Shown: positions 1 through 8,074 of the stretch, piece after piece
Position numbering within the stretch: position 1 is the first letter of the stretch
Layout of the letters: each line of letters begins with the position of its first letter
Source of the DNA: Triatoma infestans
Taxonomy: Eukaryota > Arthropoda > Insecta > Hemiptera > Reduviidae
Assembly (NCBI GenBank): GCA_011037195.1
Contig: JAAEAF010000245.1
Span: 1-64,000 of the forward strand
Direction: 5' to 3'
Length of the DNA: 64,000 nt
Notes under the pieces: generated by a model
The model's input: only the letters and a program-made list of their open reading frames with translations
Told to the model about the DNA's origin: nothing
Databases searched by the model: none
Program-made: the position numbers and the translations under genes

Positions 1-13
1 ATTTTTTAAACAG

Positions 14-173
14 TTTTCCTGGTAACTTGATTTTCGAGAGTGCTGGGGGATCTGTGATGATAAACTTGGTACTAAACCAACTGTTTAATTTTGTTGGCAT
101 TGATGCGAGTACTACTATACAAGTTAGTCTCATTCTGGCAGCTTTCATATTTGGAAAATCAACTGCTATAATG
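14..173 (+). CDS. Probable internal exon of a host membrane protein
   Basis: An acceptor-like ...AAACAG ends at base 13 and a donor-like ATG|GTATGTG lies at 173/174. One frame is open across the 160 bases and encodes about 53 residues, including GGSVMINLVLNQLF and LILAAFIFGKST, which look like membrane segments with Gly/Ser-rich turns. I do not recognise the family. The other forward frames have stops, and the composition is richer than the AT-rich surroundings, which supports a real exon. The Polinton starts 26 bases into the presumed following intron. No matching next exon was found to the right. It could also be a fragment of an older element. Function not assigned. Confidence 0.38.
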
Positions 174-193
174 GTATGTGTGGCTCTCCACAA

Positions 194-199
194 CCTATA
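194..199. repeat. Left target-site duplication CCTATA
   Basis: CCTATA stands directly before the left terminus and is repeated exactly after the right terminus. The exact match suggests that the insertion is not very old or has been preserved by chance over only six bases. Confidence 0.93.
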
Positions 200-1429
200 A
201 GTAGATGTAATTTGCTGATTCTGGCGGCAAAATTTTTGAGCCCCAGGCACTTATGAATTTACGCCCGAAGGCAGGGGTCTGGCGCGCGGCTACAAAATTG
301 CGAAGAGACCCCCATCTGATTTTTAACCAGGGGAAAAAATATTTTTGAGCCGGGAAATGGCATGCGAGACATGCGGCTACGTTTTGAAAAATCTAGCTTG
401 AAAACAGTCTAAGGTAAAAAAAATATTTGTTAGTCGCGAGATGGGCATGCCTCACCTGCGGCTATGTTTTATAATATTTAACTTGAAAATATAAGGTCAA
501 AATTTGTCAGGGAAAAAAATTTTTTTTGAGCCGGGAGATGGCATGCAGCTATGTTTTATAATATTTAGCTAGAAACAATCTAAGGACTGTAATATTGTTT
601 TTGAGCTGGGAGATGATACACACGACATGCGGCTATGTTTTATAATATTTAGCTAGAAACATTCTAAGGACTTTATTATCATTTTTGAGCCGCGAGATGA
701 CATACAAGACTAGGGCTAATATTTTATAAAATTTAGCTAAAGACTTTAATATTTTTTGATATTCAATACTTTGTGCATTTTTATGTATTTTGTTAATGTT
801 ACACTTATAATATTTAGCTTAACACACATTCTAAGGGAACTTTAATATTGTTTTTGAGCGTGATGATGACATACACGACATGCGGCTAAGATTTTAGAAT
901 ATTTAGCTAGAAACATTCTAATGGGACTTTACTATTGCTTTTGAGCCGGGAGATGACATACACGACATGCGGCTAAGATGTGTAATATTTAGCTAGAAAC
1001 GTTCTAAGGACTTTAATATTGTTTTTGAGCCGTGAGATGACATACAGAACATGCGGCTAAGATTTTATAATATTTAGCTAGAAACATTCTAAGGACTTTA
1101 ATATTGTTTTTGAGCCGTGAGATGACACAGGACATAGCAGATGACATACAGGACATGCGGCTAAGATGTGTAATATTTAGCTTGAAACATTTTAAGGACT
1201 TTAATAATGTTTTTGAGCCGCGAGATGGCTTCCAAGTCGTGGGCAAACATTTTATAATATCTAGCTAAAGACTTTAATATTTTTTGATATTCAATACTTT
1301 GTGTATTTTTATGTATTTAATTCTGTTGTAATAAGGTAGTCATAATAAAACAATTATTTCAAAAAGGATACTTGTTTATTTTATGTTTATCTTACAAATC
1401 AGTTCTATATAAATTATTTATTATGTTTT
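200..1429 (+). repeat. Left terminal inverted repeat of the Polinton
   Basis: This 1.23-kb segment is matched, inverted, by 15237-16109. The outer part (200 to about 560) matches closely, including the phrases around CCCGAAGGCAGGG and GCGCGCGGCTAC. The middle is an array of about 85-bp repeats. The inner edge matches up to TTATTATGTTTT near 1429. The arm is about 360 bases longer than the right arm because it holds roughly four more repeat units. The 3' end of the leftward 127-aa reading frame overlaps the inner edge. Confidence 0.93.
340..1265 (+). repeat. Sub-terminal tandem array of ~85-bp units (left arm)
   Basis: About ten degenerate units follow one another. Each reads roughly TTTTGAGCCGNGAGATGACA, then a short spacer, then GACATGCGGCTAAG, then an AT-rich part with AATATTTAGCTAGAAAC. 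GCGGCT-type motifs recur near 372, 459, 628, 879, 967, 1054 and 1157. Every unit pairs AGCCG with CGGCT about 26 bases apart, so each could bind a dimeric protein or form a stem. The unit near 1110-1160 has an internal partial duplication. Confidence 0.85.
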
Positions 1430-1797
1430 GTTTTTATAATTACATCAAGAAAATTACAATGGTAAATTTCATCCAAGTCTCTAATAATATTATAATATGA
1501 GTGACCGATAAGGCTACATATGCAAGTGTCAGGTCCTACTTTACACTTTGGGTTTGACCAAACACAACCTATATAATGGAAAGGTTTATGCTTGCTTTGT
1601 CTAATATATTCTTTAGAATAATTTTCCAATTCTTTCATACGATTGTATATTCTCATGAACTTAACTGCATCGTCTCCATCTTTTCCTAAGGTAATTTTGG
1701 AGAAATCTTGTAGAAATTGATGGTAGAAAGGGTGTGATGTAACATAAGTCCACTCCTCCAATTCTTTTATATTGTAACAGCTTGCTAATACAAACAC
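1414..1797 (-). CDS. Polinton orphan protein, 127 aa, start uncertain
   Basis: A leftward open frame lies just inside the left inverted repeat, and its stop lies in the repeat itself. The only in-frame initiator near its beginning is GTG at 1797; the first in-frame ATG is deep inside. An ATG just upstream lies in another frame, so the true start may be lost to a frameshift. The protein is rich in Tyr, Lys and Cys; a Cys cluster (NPKCKVG...CICSLIGH) in the second half could bind metal. I recognise no family. It probably shares the leftward transcript of the BIR-domain gene, 38 bases upstream. Confidence 0.5.
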   Translation of the reverse strand: MFVLASCYNIKELEEWTYVTSHPFYHQFLQDFSKITLGKDGDDAVKFMRIYNRMKELENYSKEYIRQSKHKPFHYIGCVWSNPKCKVGPDTCICSLIGHSYYNIIRDLDEIYHCNFLDVIIKTKHNK

Positions 1798-1835
1798 AAC
1801 TAATCTCTTGTTGGATGTGTTGCATTAGTTTTGTG

Positions 1836-2576
1836 TTAAAGTATATATTTCATATAATAACAGTATGGGCTTTCCTTTTTATGCAATGTACAAGGACAAT
1901 CGGTTACCATATTTAAATCTAATACAAGATTACAATACACACATGCTATTGTATCTTTCTTAATATAAACAAATCCATTAAAAGCTAACACATCTCTACT
2001 AACACAGTTGTAATTATTACATCTAGTAAAAGTATTTAATCTAGCTTGAGAGTTGAAAAGATCTAATTTAAATTTGTTAATGTTTGCCCAAGAGGCTAAT
2101 CTATACACATATTGAAGTGAACAAATATACTTAGTATTATTATGAAAATTACACTTAAAATGATTTACTGTGGGCAATGTTTTTATTGGGGGACACCCAA
2201 AATCTTGTAAATCATATACAGGTTTATTCAGTTTCTTTTCTAAAAATAAACACTTTTCCAATCCTTTAGAAAACAAATACGTACAACCTAAAGTGCACCT
2301 CTGTAAAATGGGGTCCAACTGTTCGTAATCTAAATCACCATCATCTTGTGCAATTCCATGATGATTGTTCATTAACCATCGGTTAGGAGCACTGGATAAG
2401 TTGTTAGCATTGTCGGGCAATTTAAACATCCAACATCCCAAGATGCTTAAGTTTGTGTCAGCAATGGCCATCTCACGAACAATAAACGTATCATCATCAT
2501 CAAAACTTTCCCTTTTTTGATATCCCTGCAAGTCAATTATTAGAGGATGCATGATGATGATGGTGGTGGCACACAT
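1836..2576 (-). CDS. Mobile-element exonuclease-like domain fused to a BIR domain, 246 aa
   Basis: ATG at 2576; a second in-frame ATG lies at residue 9. Residues 11-165 resemble a domain common in arthropod mobile-element proteins: LIIDLQGYQ, then FIVREMAI, then a block with SKGLEKC, DLQDFGCPP and a Cys/His run (KCNFH...ICSLQ). I think of it as RNase-H/DEDD-exonuclease-like, but that is an inference. Residues 179-240 fit a BIR (baculovirus IAP repeat): R179...F183, LAFNGFVY, then C212-x2-C215-x16-H232-x6-C239, exactly the BIR zinc spacing. The usual Trp after the second Cys is Asn222. BIR proteins of the IAP family bind caspases or IAP antagonists; whether this one does is unknown. It is transcribed leftward from a short gap shared with the ATPase gene. 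It has no frameshift. Confidence 0.8.
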   Translation of the reverse strand: MCATTIIIMHPLIIDLQGYQKRESFDDDDTFIVREMAIADTNLSILGCWMFKLPDNANNLSSAPNRWLMNNHHGIAQDDGDLDYEQLDPILQRCTLGCTYLFSKGLEKCLFLEKKLNKPVYDLQDFGCPPIKTLPTVNHFKCNFHNNTKYICSLQYVYRLASWANINKFKLDLFNSQARLNTFTRCNNYNCVSRDVLAFNGFVYIKKDTIACVYCNLVLDLNMVTDCPCTLHKKESPYCYYMKYIL

Positions 2577-2680
2577 ACAGTGTATGAATGTGAACTAAAT
2601 CCTATTAGTATGTTTCCTTGCATTTATATATATACACCCCCTCTAGAAATATGGTTTAGTACGTGCATGCGCATGTGATA
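2577..2680. promoter_or_regulatory. Short divergent promoter region
   Basis: About 100 bases separate the start of the leftward BIR gene from the first in-frame ATG of the rightward ATPase. The gap holds a TATATATATA run around 2622-2634, usable in either direction. Both genes probably use this region; no other candidate lies between them. Confidence 0.45.
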
Positions 2681-3369
2681 ATGATATTGAAGAAACAGCG
2701 TCTAGTTTTACCCGTTCTAGACAATGATACAAACCTGGAAAAAAGAAGTTTATTTAGACATAGTGCACTTTTCCCCAACATCATTCGTTGTTTAATATGT
2801 GGGCCAAGTAATTGTGGCAAAACCAATTTGTTATTAACCTTACTTATTCAAGAGAATGGCTTACGTTATAAAAATTTATACATTTATAGTAAATCACTAA
2901 ATCAACCAAAATATGAATATTTAAGTCAAGTGATGAAACATGTTCCCAAAATTGGTTATTATAGATATAGTGATATGGATAATATAATTAGTCCACAAGA
3001 TGTTAAACCTAATTCTGTAATACTGTTTGATGATTGTGGTTTAGATAGTCAAAATGTGATTAGTGAATACTTCACCAGAGGTAGACATAAAATGTGGATA
3101 CATTCTACCTAATACAAACCTATGCACACGCCAAGAAACATATGCTGCGCGATAATACAAATGTAATCACCGCCTTTAAAATGGATGATTAAAACTTGGA
3201 ACACATTTATGATGATCATGTTAACGTAGATATGAGTTGGAACAAATTTAGAGAGCTATGCAGTCTGTGTTGGGATGATAAATATGGGTTTTTAGTGATT
3301 GATAAGGATAAACCGTTAAATAATGGAAGATATCGTAAAAGCTTTGACATGTATATTGTGGACATTTAG
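2681..3369 (+). pseudogene. FtsK/HerA-type packaging ATPase, frameshifted
   Basis: This is the genome-packaging ATPase of the Polinton/adintovirus set (A32-like). The first part holds the Walker A motif GPSNCGKT and a Walker B region VILFDDCG. The opening frame ends at a stop at 3110-3112, while the homologous sequence continues in another frame from about 3109 to a stop at 3367-3369. That second part has one further in-frame stop at 3190-3192. The gene is therefore broken twice as read. The ATG at 2681 is preferred because upstream only a GTG (2663) is in frame. The end overlaps the upstream extension of the next open frame, whose likely start is 3389. Confidence 0.85.
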
Positions 3370-3388
3370 ATTTCTCCGTAGTCTCAAG

Positions 3389-4219
3389 ATGGAACGCGCA
3401 GTGAAAACAACAAGAAATATTGTAAAAGCTGTTAAATCGTTAAAACGCAAATATAAAGCTTTAAAACATCAAGAACGAGAACAAGAGAGTCTGATTAAAA
3501 AACAATTGAAGCCAGTTATAGAACCTTTAGAAGAAATAAGTAGACATGCTAGGAAAAAACCTAAAATAGATGATGATAAGGATGGTAGCATAATTAAACA
3601 AGAAGGAGAAGAAGAAGACGAGAATGGTAGCATAAGTAAACAAGAAGAAGAATTGGAAGATGATGAAGAGGAGGAAGATTATGAAATGGTAAAATCTTAT
3701 ATAAATTTAAAGCAACCAGAACGTGATTTACAATATGGTATAAAATCTGCTCATTCTGGAAAAATGACAATAGGTAATAAAGAAATTTCCATAAATACTA
3801 ATAATGATTTCATTATTGATAAACATAGATTTAAGGGAACAAAGGGGTTATATGAATTACTGTTTAAAACAAACCCCAAACATTATAACGATGGCGATTT
3901 AAAATCATACAAAGAAATTCTGTTATTATCAAACGCTCATAGAAGACATTATAGTGAAGAGAAACCAATTAATGCTAATCGAGGGATAAAATATAATTTA
4001 ATCATATCAAAATTGTTTCCATTCTCAGTAACACCTAGCAAAAAAGGCTATGGATTCATGAAAAATGATGATGTAGTCTACGAATACTACAACGATCCTA
4101 ATGAATTGGTGGACAGATTAAAATTATGTCTAGCCTCGGAACAAAGTGGAAATAATAGTTTAGGAAATGAAATAATTTCAATTATAAGTGAGCTGAAGGA
4201 AGATGGTTACATCAGTTAA
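3389..4219 (+). CDS. Conserved Polinton protein of unknown function
   Basis: The open frame extends back to 3323, but that part overlaps the ATPase tail, so I choose the ATG at 3389 (276 aa). The N-terminus is Lys/Arg-rich and looks coiled coil (residues 1-50). An acidic low-complexity stretch of Glu/Asp follows (about 60-105). The C-terminal half carries conserved phrases that I know from proteins of arthropod Polintons and related elements: ERDLQYGI, IGNKEI, GTKGLYELLF, a region ending YNLIISKLFP, and near the end DPNELVDRLKL followed by NEIISIISEL. No enzymatic motif is visible. The gene sits between the ATPase and integrase genes, so a role in the virion or genome packaging is possible but not shown. 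No break is seen. Confidence 0.8.
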   Translation: MERAVKTTRNIVKAVKSLKRKYKALKHQEREQESLIKKQLKPVIEPLEEISRHARKKPKIDDDKDGSIIKQEGEEEDENGSISKQEEELEDDEEEEDYEMVKSYINLKQPERDLQYGIKSAHSGKMTIGNKEISINTNNDFIIDKHRFKGTKGLYELLFKTNPKHYNDGDLKSYKEILLLSNAHRRHYSEEKPINANRGIKYNLIISKLFPFSVTPSKKGYGFMKNDDVVYEYYNDPNELVDRLKLCLASEQSGNNSLGNEIISIISELKEDGYIS

Positions 4220-4227
4220 GTGGAACA

Positions 4228-4610
4228 GTGCAAATAACAGAGGACATGTCCATCGATAAATTTGGAAGATCTTCAGAAATACATCATCATCAAGATTTGT
4301 ATGATATTTATAATATTGACAATGATATATATGTAGACTTCAAACATAAAACAATAACAGGAGTTAATACGCCTAAAAAAGGATTAGACGTTGTGAATAA
4401 AGAATATTTGGAAAAGTTTATTCTAAAGAAGATATCGTCACTAAATCATATCTTCAAGAATACATCAACGATTATGACAGTAAAAGAGTGGAAAATGAAA
4501 GGAACCTTTTGCATCAAATATTTGCTACGATTAGAAATAAAATAAGTGAATGGCCTGAACATATGAATGTGACAATACAAATGCTTAGAGACCTTTTTCA
4601 GTATCCATGA
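4228..4610 (+). pseudogene. Small Polinton gene between conserved protein and integrase, frameshifted
   Basis: A short frame starts 8 bases after the preceding stop with MQITEDMSIDKFGRSS and holds the phrase DVVNKEYLEKF, which recurs in Polinton proteins (consensus near DAVNKEY). After about 4425 the open frame stops looking like the family, while a second frame from 4431 to the stop at 4608-4610 is rich in charged, helix-like sequence. A single-base shift near 4425-4431 explains both. The first ATG, judged by protein context, may lie anywhere from 4228 (non-ATG) to MSIDKF. Function unknown; its size and place suggest a structural protein. Confidence 0.55.
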
Positions 4611-4614
4611 AAAC

Positions 4615-5538
4615 ATGTCTACGATAAAAAAGGAAATAGTTGATGAGTTAATGGCACCTGCTAGAATTCGATTTAAAAGGAGAAAAACTGTACTAAAAGG
4701 AATTGATGACTTATGGCAAATCGATTTACTACATGTTAAGCAGTATGCAAAGTATAATAAAAACAATACTTTCATTTTAACTGTAATTGATTGTTTTTCC
4801 AAATATGCTTGGGCTGTACCAGTGAAGACAAAAAATGCTAATGATGTTACCAATGCTATGAACAAGATATTCCAACAATCTGGAAGAGTGCCTAAAAATA
4901 TTCAATCCGATCGGGGTTTAGAATTTTATAATTCCAAATTTCAACAGCTTATGAAAAAACATAACATAAATCATTATAGTACTTATTCATCTATAAAAGC
5001 ATCAATAGTGGAACGATTCAATAGATCATTACTTGGTAGAATTTATAAACAGTTTCATTACAATGGTTCGTATAAATATTTAAATATATTACCAACAATT
5101 GTCGATGAATACAATAATACAATTCACTCTGCAATTAAAATGAAACCAGTTGAAGTTAATAAAGGAAATGAAAAAAGTATATTGAAAAATATTTTATTAA
5201 AACAAACGAGCAGCAGCAGCAAGAAAGCTCTAAATGTTGGCACAGCTGTTAGGATATCGAAGATTAAAAATGTATTTGCCAAAGGTTATACGGCTAATTG
5301 GTCTACGGAAATTTTTTACATTTATAGTGTGCATAATACAGAACCAACTACTTACACTTTACAAGATGAAAATAACCAAATTATTCAAGGTAAATGGTAT
5401 CGTGAAGAATTATCTCCTGTCAAACATGATAAAGTCTATTTAATTGAAAAAATACTGCAAAGAAAACATGATAAAGTGTTGGTAAAGTATTTAGGAATGA
5501 ACAGTAAAGGATGGATCAAAAAACAAGACTTGGTATAG
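4615..5538 (+). CDS. Polinton integrase (retroviral type) with chromodomain, 307 aa
   Basis: This is a DDE integrase that would insert the linear element and make the 6-bp duplication. The catalytic triad is visible: D37 in WQIDLLH, D99 in QSDRGLEF and E133 in ASIVERFNRS; the D99-E133 spacing of 34 fits Polintons. Residues from about 270 to the end (VYLIEKIL...KGWIKKQDLV) form a chromodomain-like tail, as in the Polinton c-integrases, and may guide the element to marked chromatin. The ATG at 4615 follows the previous stop by four bases. The frame is complete with no stop, and all three acidic residues are kept, so the protein may be functional. AGC repeats encode a short Ser run near residue 201. 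Confidence 0.95.
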   Translation: MSTIKKEIVDELMAPARIRFKRRKTVLKGIDDLWQIDLLHVKQYAKYNKNNTFILTVIDCFSKYAWAVPVKTKNANDVTNAMNKIFQQSGRVPKNIQSDRGLEFYNSKFQQLMKKHNINHYSTYSSIKASIVERFNRSLLGRIYKQFHYNGSYKYLNILPTIVDEYNNTIHSAIKMKPVEVNKGNEKSILKNILLKQTSSSSKKALNVGTAVRISKIKNVFAKGYTANWSTEIFYIYSVHNTEPTTYTLQDENNQIIQGKWYREELSPVKHDKVYLIEKILQRKHDKVLVKYLGMNSKGWIKKQDLV

Positions 5539-5551
5539 TGAAAAAAAACAT

Positions 5552-5728
5552 TTATTTTTGTATTTCATGTAATACATTACTATGTTTGTTAATATCTATA
5601 TCAACACAATTATCATTTTCAGTATTATGTACTTCATCTGTAAAATACATAGTATTTTCCAATGTTATTATTAACATTAAGTTATGTAAATAATTGTTAA
5701 TTATCCAAGCATTATGTATAATTGACAT
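5552..5728 (-). CDS. Possible small leftward ORF after the integrase
   Basis: A minus-strand open frame convergent with the integrase gene. The first ATG gives MSIIHNAWIINNYL and about 58 residues ending NVLHEIQK. The region is very AT-rich, no family is recognised, and it may be chance. It is listed because the next upstream minus-strand stretch (5818-6008) also looks coding. Confidence 0.2.
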   Translation of the reverse strand: MSIIHNAWIINNYLHNLMLIITLENTMYFTDEVHNTENDNCVDIDINKHSNVLHEIQK

Positions 5729-5817
5729 TATTTGGTTTTTATTTAAATATATTTCTTTAATTATCACATCTAGTGTTGTTGTTGTTATTGTTTCCTTAAG
5801 TGTTAACACTTTTTTTT

Positions 5818-6008
5818 TTATGCGTAAGATACATGGAGAGGGTGCTGTCTTCCATAAGCATCGTCACATCTGCATTTATATTTTTCGTCCTCCCAAAATA
5901 TGAAACGATCTCACCAAATTGCTGCTGTAGATGATGCCAATGAGATGATGCCAATGAACGAGTGTTAAATTGATTCCAATACGTCTCTTTACTATTTGCA
6001 CCACAACG
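5818..6008 (-). pseudogene. Remnant of a leftward protein gene, broken
   Basis: On the minus strand one frame is open from about 6008 and gives a plausible protein with ETYWNQFNTRSL. Near 5900-5910 the coding look passes to another frame, which ends at 5818 after CRCDDAYGRQH, a Cys/His-rich phrase that could bind zinc. No good start codon is visible upstream. I read it as a leftward gene remnant with a frameshift, lying back-to-back with the PLA2 gene. No family is assigned. Confidence 0.35.
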
Positions 6009-6254
6009 TTATAATTATCACCATTATGTTATGTTAGCCCCACTAACAGTTTGAAACTTCTTTTAAACTGTAAAAGAGATGTGGAATAATGAAGAGCGTC
6101 ACTCATGTTTATTGTATAATGTTTTCAATCAGACTGATTAAAAAAATGATTTGGTGATCAACTAGTTCAGTAAGATACCGCCAGTGGCGGAGTGAGGGAT
6201 AGTTGGTCCAAATTCAATCTAAAATTAGATGATGAAATGCTGACAAGTGTCAGT

Positions 6255-7010
6255 ATGGCTAGAGTAGTTGGAAGAGGTGTTATCGACTCTGCAATCAATA
6301 AACTTCCTTTTGAATTACATCTCCCTGGTTATAGATTTTGCGGCCCTGGAACTAAATTACAACAAAGAATAAATCAAAGTGGTATAAATCCATTAGATGA
6401 TGCTTGTAAAGCTCATGATATTGCATATTCACAACATAAAAATTTAGAAGCAAGACATAAAGCCGATCAAATATTGGAACAAGAAGCTTGGAAAAGACTC
6501 CTAGCTAAAGATTCTTCGCTCGCAGAGAAAACCAGTGCATTGTTGGTGGGAAATATAATGAAAGCTAAAGTTAAATATGGAGCTGGCAAAAAGCGACATC
6601 GTCCTTCATTTAATCAATTATTAAAAGCAGCAGCAGTTGGAAAAAAGAATAATAGCGGTGATGTGTTGAAATCGGTTAAATGTGCTTTGAAAAAAGCTAA
6701 AGATTACCTAAAAACAAAACCAAATAATATTAAAGCACCAAGAGTTATTCCATTGAGGAAGAAACCATGGGTAGGAGGCGTACTACCGCTAATTCCAATA
6801 CTTGCAGGCCTGTCGGCGTTAGGTTCATTGGCTGGAGGTGCAGCAACCATAGTGAGAACAGTAAAAGACATAGATCAAGCGAAAAAAACTCTTCAAGAAC
6901 AAAAAAGACACAATATGGTTATGGAAGGACAGAAGGTTGGGCAAGGACTCTACCTGAAACCGTATGGAAAAGGTTTAGGCCTTTATCTAAAACCTTACAA
7001 CAGAAATTAA
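6255..7010 (+). CDS. Minor virion protein with parvovirus-type phospholipase A2 domain
   Basis: Near the N-terminus sits a secreted-PLA2-like domain as known from parvovirus VP1 and adintovirus proteins: the calcium loop YRFCGPGTKL, then DDACKAHDIAYS with the catalytic His-Asp pair. In known viruses this domain alters endosomal membranes during entry. The middle is Lys-rich. A hydrophobic stretch (VLPLIPILAGLSALGSLAGG) resembles the membrane-active or pX-like segment of Polinton minor capsid proteins. The C-terminus repeats GLYLKPYGKG twice. The frame is open upstream to 6192, but ATGs are at 6237 and 6255; MARVVGRG at 6255 is the most plausible start (251 aa). No break is seen. The downstream protease frame overlaps its 3' third. 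Confidence 0.88.
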   Translation: MARVVGRGVIDSAINKLPFELHLPGYRFCGPGTKLQQRINQSGINPLDDACKAHDIAYSQHKNLEARHKADQILEQEAWKRLLAKDSSLAEKTSALLVGNIMKAKVKYGAGKKRHRPSFNQLLKAAAVGKKNNSGDVLKSVKCALKKAKDYLKTKPNNIKAPRVIPLRKKPWVGGVLPLIPILAGLSALGSLAGGAATIVRTVKDIDQAKKTLQEQKRHNMVMEGQKVGQGLYLKPYGKGLGLYLKPYNRN

Positions 7011-7378
7011 ATCTACCCAATCGTGCACTTACAAATTATGATATAACTAAGGTTGCCAACAAATATTTACCACATTTCCGAGGCGTATTCATGAGAGATA
7101 ATCTACCATCACGTCCTAGGACTCAAGAACAAGGTATAATCAATTTGGATTCTTCAAAGAATACTGGTACTCATTGGACAGCATATTCTAAAAAGGGAAA
7201 TAAAGTGTTCTATTTTGATATTTTTGGTAATTTAAAACCGCCTAAAGAATTGTTAAAGTATTTAAAACAGTGTGACATCTATTATAATAGAGAACGCTAT
7301 CAAAAGCGAAACCCTTGGAACTGTGGACATTTATCTTTACAGTTTTTGATGAGAGAGCAAGCGGCAAACAATGTATAG
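6767..7378 (+). CDS. Adenain-like cysteine protease (virion maturation)
   Basis: The conserved part starts at about residue 87 (7025) with LTNYDITKVANKYL and contains the adenovirus-protease-type catalytic set: His136 in GTHWTAY, Asp151 in YFDIFGN, Gln179 and Cys186 in WNCGHLSLQFL. Such enzymes (peptidase family C5/ULP-like) cleave capsid precursors. The only in-frame ATG upstream is 6767, inside the PLA2 gene in the -1 frame but in a strong ACCATGG context; it would add a basic 85-residue leader unlike the family. Non-AUG starts or spliced or readthrough expression are other options. The stop overlaps the penton start by 8 bases. The frame is intact. Confidence 0.85.
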   Translation: MGRRRTTANSNTCRPVGVRFIGWRCSNHSENSKRHRSSEKNSSRTKKTQYGYGRTEGWARTLPETVWKRFRPLSKTLQQKLNLPNRALTNYDITKVANKYLPHFRGVFMRDNLPSRPRTQEQGIINLDSSKNTGTHWTAYSKKGNKVFYFDIFGNLKPPKELLKYLKQCDIYYNRERYQKRNPWNCGHLSLQFLMREQAANNV

Positions 7379-8074
7379 CTATTCTTTTCTTCTATCTGGT
7401 GTTGATTCTGTATTGCATGCATCCATATTTCCACCATTGGAATTGGCTGCAAATAAAAATTATAGTGTTGGACTATTACGATTAGAAACGTACAATTCAA
7501 TACCAAATGTGGAGGCTGGAGTGAACAATAAATTCCATTTCAATTTCAATAATAAATCATATGTAATAGAAATACCAACTGGTACGTATGAAATTGGTGC
7601 TATTGAAAGATATCTTAGATCGTTGTTGTCGAACAAAAATAAGTCGCTTGTGTTGCATTTAACGCCAAATCACAATACGTTAAAGACTTTGCTTAAAACA
7701 ACATTTGAAGTGGATTTTTCACAACCCCACAGTATTGGGCCACTATTGGGGTTCAATAAAGTGATTTTACCACCGAACAAAACACACATCTCCAACAATA
7801 TTATAGATATAAATCCGGGAATGCGATCAGTGTTGAGGGTAACATTGTAAGTGGATCATATAATAATGGAAACCCAAGTCACAGTTTACACACATTTTCA
7901 CCATTAGTGGCAGCAGGTTATAAAATAGTGGAAACTCCGTCACCAGATATTTACCTACCCATTAATACAAATTATATCGACAATATCAGTGTAAGATTGG
8001 TAGATCAAGCCGTACGTTTGATATCCTTCAGAAAGGAAAGAATTACAATTTGTCTACATATAAAGGAAGGATAA
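7371..8074 (+). pseudogene. Penton (minor capsid) gene, one frameshift
   Basis: This is the single-jelly-roll penton of Polintons, which forms capsid vertices. It starts at ATG 7371, overlapping the protease stop. Family phrases are visible: FPPLELAANKNYSVGLL, then ETYNSIPNVEAG, IPTGTYEIGAIERYL, and HSIGPLLGFNKVIL. The first frame stops at 7848-7850, but the homologous sequence continues in another frame from about 7826 to the stop at 8072-8074, ending with RKERITICLHIKE. A one-base change near 7820-7830 accounts for it. The stop codon shares its last A with the ATG of the next small gene. Confidence 0.85.

Noticed and set aside
340..1265. CRISPR-like regular repeats
   Set aside because: Units are contiguous, degenerate, about 85 bp long without unique spacers, and mirrored at the other end of the element; they are terminal-repeat modules in eukaryotic DNA.
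4446..4865. 139-aa minus-strand ORF opposite the integrase
   Set aside because: It is the complement of the conserved integrase and of the small frameshifted gene.
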